Source: Capra hircus
Taxonomy: Eukaryota; Chordata; Mammalia; Artiodactyla; Bovidae
Length of the DNA: 64,000 nt
Assembly: GCF_001704415.2 (NCBI RefSeq)
Contig: NC_030813.1
Coordinates: 16,138,001 to 16,202,000, forward strand
Direction: 5' to 3'
In this document: in pieces, positions 57,421-64,000 of the stretch
How the letters are laid out: the number at the start of each line of letters is the position of its first letter
Position numbering within the stretch: position 1 is the first letter of the stretch
Made by a program: the position numbers and the translations under genes
The notes under the pieces: generated by a model
Told to the model about the DNA's origin: nothing
Databases searched by the model: none
The model's input: only the letters and a program-made list of their open reading frames with translations

Positions 57421-59549
57421 AAAAGGCAATTATGAGAGGTGACTAACCCTGCTATGGTAGTCATTTTGCAATAAATCTGTATATCATTATGCAGCACATC
57501 TTAAACTTACACAACAGCATACACACACAGACAGACAGGTACGTATGTGTGTTATATGCATGATGTGTGTATACATACATGAACAAACTCAGGTCTAAGA
57601 CTGAAACAAATGTAACAATATATACAGTAACAGAACAAAATGTGACATATTTCCCAAAAGTGTACAAACGACACAGATATGAGGAATGGGGAAAGAAGGT
57701 GGGCTGTGGCCTAAATGCACTGACTGCCACATTATTTTTAGTATGGACAAACGTCACTGTGAGAGACACAGTCAACAATATTTTTCAGTTCCTGTCATTA
57801 AGAAGCGGGAATCTATTTTCCCACTCCCTGAATTGAGGTTAAACTTTCAACTGGCTTTCACCAGCAGAATGTGGCAAAAGTAATGGTGTACAAGCTCAAG
57901 ACCTCAGGTTTTGAGAGGCAATGAAGCTTATATCTTTCTGCTCTTGAAATGCTGCCCTGACCCCGTCATGTAAGGAAGCAGATCTGGTCAATGTGGAGAA
58001 AAACCTAAGTACTCACGTGAACAGTGGGCACCAATGCTAGACATGTGAGTGAAGCCCTAGGATCTTCAGCCTAGCCAACTGTCAAGCTAAATGAAGTCAC
58101 AGAAGCCCAGGAAAACAAGCAGAGGAACCCAACTAACCCACAGAACTGTGAAAAATAAATAATTCTGGTTTTCAACCAGCATTAGATAACCGACAAAATC
58201 ATTCAAAATGTCAAAGTAACAAGAGTGATGAGTATATTTAACAGCACAAGGTAAAAATTAAGAAAGTTATAATCACTCAAAATTGAGTGAGAAAGAAAAG
58301 GGGTATGGAAAACAGTAAATATGCTAATTTTACCTTTGCTCATATGAGAGACTAAAAGACACTGTATAAAAATATAGAAAATATTTCCGCCTCTGGTAAT
58401 GATGATCTAGGAAACTATGACTAAACCTTCTAAGGAAGATAACTTTAAAAACTATATTCTAAAAGATCTTCTTAAAATCACCAAAAACCTAACATGACAT
58501 AAGCTAATCTCTGGGGGAAAATCTGTAAGAACTTGAAAACTGAACAGAAATAAGCCCAACACTCAGAGCTGCTTTCGAAACCCTGTGGATATCTATCGCA
58601 AACCAGATCTGCTGTTCTTGGTGGCCCTGCAGAGTGTGGAAAATAAGACGCCTCCCACAGCACACCCAAGATAGGGTACCTGCTACGGCAGCCCATACCT
58701 TCACTTTCGGATAGTAGCTGAAGGGTTATAACCTCAGGACCAGGATAAACCAGGAAGCCAGGCCTTACAAAAGCCAGCAGCTTTGATTCAGAACGTCTAC
58801 ACAGTGCACTACACCTAGGGCCTTAGACTGGGATGAATGTGATCACAAGCTGGTAGTTCTCGGAGGAAACTGGCAGAAGGAAATATAAATCCTCTCTGGA
58901 GAATGATTCCATCCCCCTGGGCCTCTAGACGGCCCCACAAGTAATTTTTCAGAAACAAAATTCCAGGCACCAAGTCGAAGAGAAGTAGTTCGGGTGTGCA
59001 CAGGGCCCTCTGCGCTCTCCAGTCTCCAGCTTGATACACGGCATCGTCCTGCTCACAGTCCTTCAATATTCTGCCAGTGCTTGAGGGTGCAGACAAAGCA
59101 TCTTGTCCTGAAAAGCTTAATGTGGTCAACCAGGCCCTGAATGACCCCAGCCTCCTCCTGGCCCACGGTTCTCCTCTAGCTTCAAAGTCTTTCAGTCCCT
59201 TGCACTTGCCGTGCTCTCTTCCATTAAAGGGAATTACACGTAAGCCCCTTTAGATGTAACAGACTTTTCGCTTTAATAAAATAATTGATACAAGTAAGTC
59301 TATGCCTTACATACGTGTATGTAGTTATAAAATCATAATAAAAGAAATACCAATGAACTCAGCATCCAACTGTGAAAAGAAAACGTTTCCAATATTGCTG
59401 ACGCTCTTGGTGCAGTCCTCACAGCAGGCATTCCCTTGCCTCCCTCCTGACTGTGTTCACTATCCCCTTGCTTTTGTTATTCAACAGTTTACCACACAGA
59501 TAAGTATCTCTAAACATTATTCCTGCTTGTTTTTTAACTTTATCACAAG

Positions 59550-59732
59550 ACGGTAAATGCCTGCAATGCGGGAGACCCGGGTTCGATCCTTGGGTCGGGA
59601 AGATCCCCTGGAGAAGGAAATGGCAATCCACTCCAGTACTATTGCCTGGAAAATCCCATGGACGGAGGAGCCTGGTAGGCTACAGTCCATTGGGTCGCAA
59701 AGAGCTGGACATGACTGAGCGACTTCACTTGC
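59550..59732 (+). repeat. Bov-tA SINE (5'-truncated)
   Basis: GGTAAATGCCTGCAATGCGG, GACCCGGGTTCGATCCTTGG, GGAAGATCCCCTGGAGAAGG and GACATGACTGAGCGACTTCA. The first bases of the tRNA head are missing. The sequence is close to the consensus, suggesting a young copy. Confidence 0.94.
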
Positions 59733-60129
59733 CTTCCTAGAAGATTACAGCTTCTCGAGGTAAGGCATCGAGTCTTTTCATTTGCTATTTTATTTCCCAG
59801 CACTAAAATAAATGCCTGTCACATAGTTAGCTTTCAAATATCTGTCAAATAAATGAAGACAAGTTCCACAAATATTAAAGACCACCCAAAAAATGCCAGG
59901 AAAAAAACCAACAACAAAACTACTCCTTTCATAAAGAGAATGTGACAGATGAAATATGGTATATTTAGCAACAGAACACAATTTTTTTAAAAAACCGTTT
60001 ATGTATTTATTTGTTGGCATTAAGGTAGTTCCCTAGTTAGTTCTTAGCAGCTCCTCAGTAAGTGTACATACAACTCTGCTGGAACTAGCGAGATTAAATT
60101 CTCAACTAATAATACCATTACCCATTCAA

Positions 60130-60480
60130 GCTGTTCAAACTAGAAAATTTAAAGTCAACTTCTATTATTCCTTTTCCTTCATAAACCCTATCAACCAATT
60201 CTTGAAATCATCTCTTGCCACCTGTCTTCTATCTAAACAAATCCCAACCTATGTTATCATCCTTCAACTAGATAGTTGTAGTTAATTCCTAGTTAGTCTT
60301 GTCTCCAAGTTCTTCCTCTTTCAGTTCACCTACCACACTTCTCACAAAGGAAGATCTAAATCACAAATCTGACAGTGTCACCACTGTGCTTATAAATTTC
60401 TGATGGCTGCTGATTACAGACAGAACCAAGCTTATGTTTTTCCTTCACCTCGTCCTTTCCTCTCACCTTCCCAATGCCAC
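60130..60480 (+). repeat. L2-like segment (old)
   Basis: Pyrimidine-rich DNA with the L2-type words TCTTGCCACCTGTCTTCTAT, CACAAATCTGACAGTGTCAC and TCTGATGGCTGCTGATTACA. It is diverged, so the boundaries are rough. Confidence 0.5.
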
Positions 60481-60994
60481 AGCCCAGCAGAAACTGGGAA
60501 ACTGAGACACCAGAAGAGGAATAACCGATAAAACCAAGTTTTGAAGGAAGTGATCATAAAGATGGACGTTTCATCTTCTGAGCTTAAAGGAGCAAGTATC
60601 GAAAATCTTCAGGTGGAAGGTACAAAGGTGAGAAAGATAAGGTTCAAGAGTGCCTATGAAAAACTGAAGGAGTATGAGGGAGCAGAATTATTATTATTGT
60701 CTCACAACTCTGCAGTCTCAACACAAGTTCCCGAAGCTGAAAATAATCTCTTAGCTGTACTATTTGTATCTCCAATGTAGTTTTCTAACATTTCTAACTT
60801 GATTTCTTTATCCAGAGAGTCACCTCCTAGTATCTACTTTGCTTTTCCTCAGGCACATCATCACCCTAAGATGACAGACATATATTAACCTATCAGCGAT
60901 TACACCTTACTATCATGTAAGTTGTAGGTTTTTACACTAGGATTTTATCAGTGTTTATTATTATTTTTATCAGTAGATTTTTTTTATTTTTTAT

Positions 60995-61172
60995 CTTTTT
61001 TTTTTAATTTTTATTTTTACTTTTACTTTACAATACTGTATTGGTTTTGCCATACATTGACATGAATCCACCATGGGTGTACATGCGTTCCCAAACATGA
61101 ACCCCCCCTCCCACCTCCCTCCCCATAACATCTCTCTGGGTCATCACCGTGCACCAGCCCCAAGCATGCTAT
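60995..61172 (-). repeat. Ruminant L1 3' end fragment
   Basis: The plus strand reads as the complement of an L1 3' UTR: a T-rich tail, then TACAATACTGTATTGGTTTT-GCC, CATGAATCCACCATGGGTGT, a C-rich CCCCCCCTCCCACCTCCCTC and GTGCACCAGCCCCAAGCATG. Confidence 0.82.
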
Positions 61173-61625
61173 CAGTAGATTTTTTTAAGTCTCTTTTTTA
61201 AAAAAATAAAACTGTACTTGGTAAAATAGCATTAATCAGATAGTACTACTTTACAATATGCCAGCAAGATATAATCCTTGTTGAACTTGTATTACTCAAC
61301 CAACTTCACCTCAAACTAGGAAAGAGCTTCTGAACCTTGAGAAATTTACCTATAACGACAGTTAAAAAAAATTTAATGGCCTAATGATACCTTTTAAACA
61401 CTAGCCAAAATTTCACCCTAAATTAACTAAACACAGCACTCAAAACATACATCACTATGTTTTTAACAAAAATAATCTGAAATTCTAGTGCTAAATGAAT
61501 GTGCTTTTCTAAAAAGGCAAATGAGATAATGTTTAAATGTCTCTTTTATTCCACATTTCTGAATATGAACTCAACTGCCTAAAAGTAATAGCATGTATCA
61601 ATCACTGTATTTCTGATAATCACTT

Positions 61626-61832
61626 AACTCAGGTGGTACAGATGGTAAAGCATCTGCCTACAATGCGGGAGACCCGGGTTCAATTCCTGGGTTGGGAAGA
61701 TCCCTTGGAGAAGGAAATGGCAGTCCACTTCAGTACTCTTGTCTGGAAAATCCCACGGACAGAGGAGCCTGGTGGGCTGCAGTCCATGGGGTCGCAGAGA
61801 GTCGGACACGACTGAGCGACTTCGCTTAGCTC
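61626..61832 (+). repeat. Bov-tA SINE
   Basis: GGTGGTACAGATGGTAAAGC, GACCCGGGTTCAATTCCTGG, then GTCGGACACGACTGAGCGAC. The GGCTTCCCTGGTGGCTC start is missing. Both overlapping ORFs are SINE-derived. Confidence 0.94.
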
Positions 61833-64000
61833 AGGTTATACTTTTGGCTCTCAACCCTTCATGAATTGCTGAAGTTTAACTATATTACCCGAAAATGAGA
61901 CTAATATAATCAAGTGATAATATGCAATCATTCTTATCAATTACTCAAAGATCACTCTTCATACAAAACCATGCTTAACATGTAAGATTCCTACTTTGAC
62001 AATATAATTTAAGTGTCCAAAGCAATTAAACTGCTTGTCTTTCTAGAAAGTTACAATCAACATACCTATGGTTCCCAAACCTTGTACTTAGGTACTCAAG
62101 TTGCCCTTGCAACAAACTCACGGTTCCAAGGGATGTTTTAAATTTTCCAAGAGAAAAACAGTAACATCTGTCAGAAAATGTTATGAACTATTACTACGAT
62201 GTAGTGTGGGGCACTGGAAAAATTAGAGAAACATCAACTGAGGACGTTTAGGAACTTCTGTAATACTGAATTTTAAAAGTAATCTCTTTATTTCTTTTGA
62301 AATGATGACAAGCAATAGGCCATATTAACCTGAGATATATCTAATTTGTCAATTTCTGAACTACAATGAAAAAGTCATTTACCAATCTAAGGGGGGAAAA
62401 GCCCACTTCTTTACACATTAACTTCTAAAATTATATATATTATGGTTTTCATAATATAGTATTACAATTAAAACAATGGAAATACACTCCCTTCTCTTTG
62501 CCTAATGGACTAATTACTAGTCATTCTGATAGAAGGTAATTTTGTAATTATCCTTACTCTTTATTCAATATTTTTTTCAATAGTAGGCCCTTGCCAATAG
62601 GTATTCTACTCATAAGCCAAGTGGCCCCACATTTTTCAATCCTACATCTTAATATAAACTCATCCTATCCGGTCCTATTACTATCTCAGAAATAAGATAC
62701 GAATTACCTGACTTTCTTCTTTTTCTTGGTCACAAAAGTCATAAAATCCTTAGGTCAGAGGGACCTTAGATAAGCTGATCTGTAAAAGGACTGCTGAAAG
62801 GAAAAGGAAACAGGATTTCTACAGGACAGAAAGCCCTGGTTCCGAGATGGGTAGACAGAGAGTCAGAAGAAACCAAGCTTCAGGACACTCTCTGCTTCCA
62901 GCGCTCAGGACCACAGGCTTTCCGAGTCTGTAAAGCGAAGGGACAGCACTAGAATCTGGATCTGTTACCAGACATCACTCAAGATCCAGGCAGAAATTCA
63001 GATTCCCAAGACTACCCTGGAGATTATTCTATTCTAGCTCAGTCAGTTGGGTTTGAGGGATTCTATGCAAGGGATTCTGGTGCAGAGCCAGATTTGGGAA
63101 CTGTGACGGACGCTTCAAGTTGACTTACCTAAGACCCAGTCAGTACTAACCCCCTTTTTCATGCCTTTCTCTACCATGGAGGCTCCAAAGCCAACTATTC
63201 ATTTTCTGGCCTTCCCTCATATTAGACATGGCCTTTTAAACAGCAATAGCAAATGACACGCAAGATGACGTCTGCCACTGCCACGAGCCCAGTCTATCCT
63301 CTCCCTTCTTTCTGCTTTTAATTTTGACAGGTACGTAAGTTGTCTTGTTTCTATAAACCAACATACTAAGGATGGCAGAGAAGACAATGAGGACGTCTGG
63401 ATCTGCATCTGCCTAGACTTCTTGACTCCAGAAAAAACACACACCTTTTCTGTTTAAACCACTATTAGCTGCTTGCAACCCAAGGCGTTTCTAAGTAACA
63501 TCGCACTGAAAGAACAGATGATCTCAAACGTACAGTTCAGATCTAATATTCTGAAGGTCTAACTTTAAATAAGCTAACTGTCCAGGGAAGGATACTTTTC
63601 TACAACATTCTTGACATGTGGCTATCTAGACTCTGATAGACCATGTAAAGACATCATTCAGAAAACTATCCCAGATTTCCAGTACTCATTCTTTACATAC
63701 TGTTTCATTCCGTTCAAGAGCAGATTTTGTTAAGGTCAAAGTGACAAGATGAATTAAAGTGAGTGTATTTTATGCAAACCGCACACTAAATAAACTATAT
63801 ATACACCTTGTGTATATAACTTATAAACAAATCAATTTAATCATATTTTGATCTAGGAAGGTGAAAAACTAATTACAAGGGTATTCTTCATATATCTTTC
63901 TCCATCTTCACTGTCCTTCATTCTAACTTATCTATCTGGGGCTGAGAAAACATCAGCTTTAATGTATAGGAAATATATCTTCTGTGAAAGCTGCAAATAA

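Larger units (their letters stand above)
56304..64000 (-). other. SEC24B intron 2 (partial, at least 7.7 kb)
   Basis: No further SEC24B exon is visible up to the window edge; the next exon should be a large one encoding the Gln/Pro/Ser-rich N-terminus, and no such minus-strand ORF exists here. The intron holds L1, Bov-tA, L2-like and other old repeats. 57840-58170 may be an old MER-type repeat (ends CCCACAGAACTGTGAAAAAT) that I cannot name. Confidence 0.75.

Overview
The window is mammalian nuclear DNA from a ruminant (cattle, sheep, goat or a relative; I cannot tell which). The ruminant call rests on many tRNA-derived Bov-tA/Bov-A2 SINEs, RTE-type BovB LINE copies and cetartiodactyl CHR-type SINEs, beside old mammalian MIR, L2, L1 and Tigger/MER2 remnants. 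I see no bacterial, phage or plasmid features, no functional RNA gene and no CRISPR array.

The only gene I can support is SEC24B, on the minus strand. It encodes a cargo-selecting subunit of the COPII inner coat. I located 22 coding exons with GT-AG borders, from 56303 down to the stop codon at 2814-2816. If the gene has the 24 exons I recall for human, these are exons 3 to 24. They join in frame without a break into 963 complete residues plus stop, about three quarters of the roughly 1268-residue human protein. The first exons (N-terminal Pro/Gln/Ser-rich region), the promoter and the 5' UTR lie beyond base 64000. Residue numbers used below count from the first complete codon of exon 3.

Layout: 1-2813 holds the probable 3' UTR and downstream DNA. 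2814-23791 carries the folded Sec24 core (zinc finger, trunk, beta-sandwich, helical and gelsolin-like parts, C-terminal tail) in 18 closely spaced exons. 30817-56303 carries four exons of the low-complexity N-terminal region, separated by long repeat-rich introns. 56304-64000 is intron only.

Most useful observations: exon 4 is a 105-base, phase-compatible, acidic cassette with a weak donor, so it can be skipped without a frameshift. Intron 4 holds a SINE whose internal short repeats have expanded into a minisatellite of about 800 bases, built of 21-base and 36-base modules, which keeps frames open on both strands and yields false ORFs. Intron 6 holds a compound (TG)n array with a reiterated spacer. 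A CHR-type SINE ends about 13 bases from the exon 9 donor. Intron 4 also holds a 2.2-kb decayed BovB LINE. I found no convincing undescribed gene system; the novelty here is repeat architecture and splicing.
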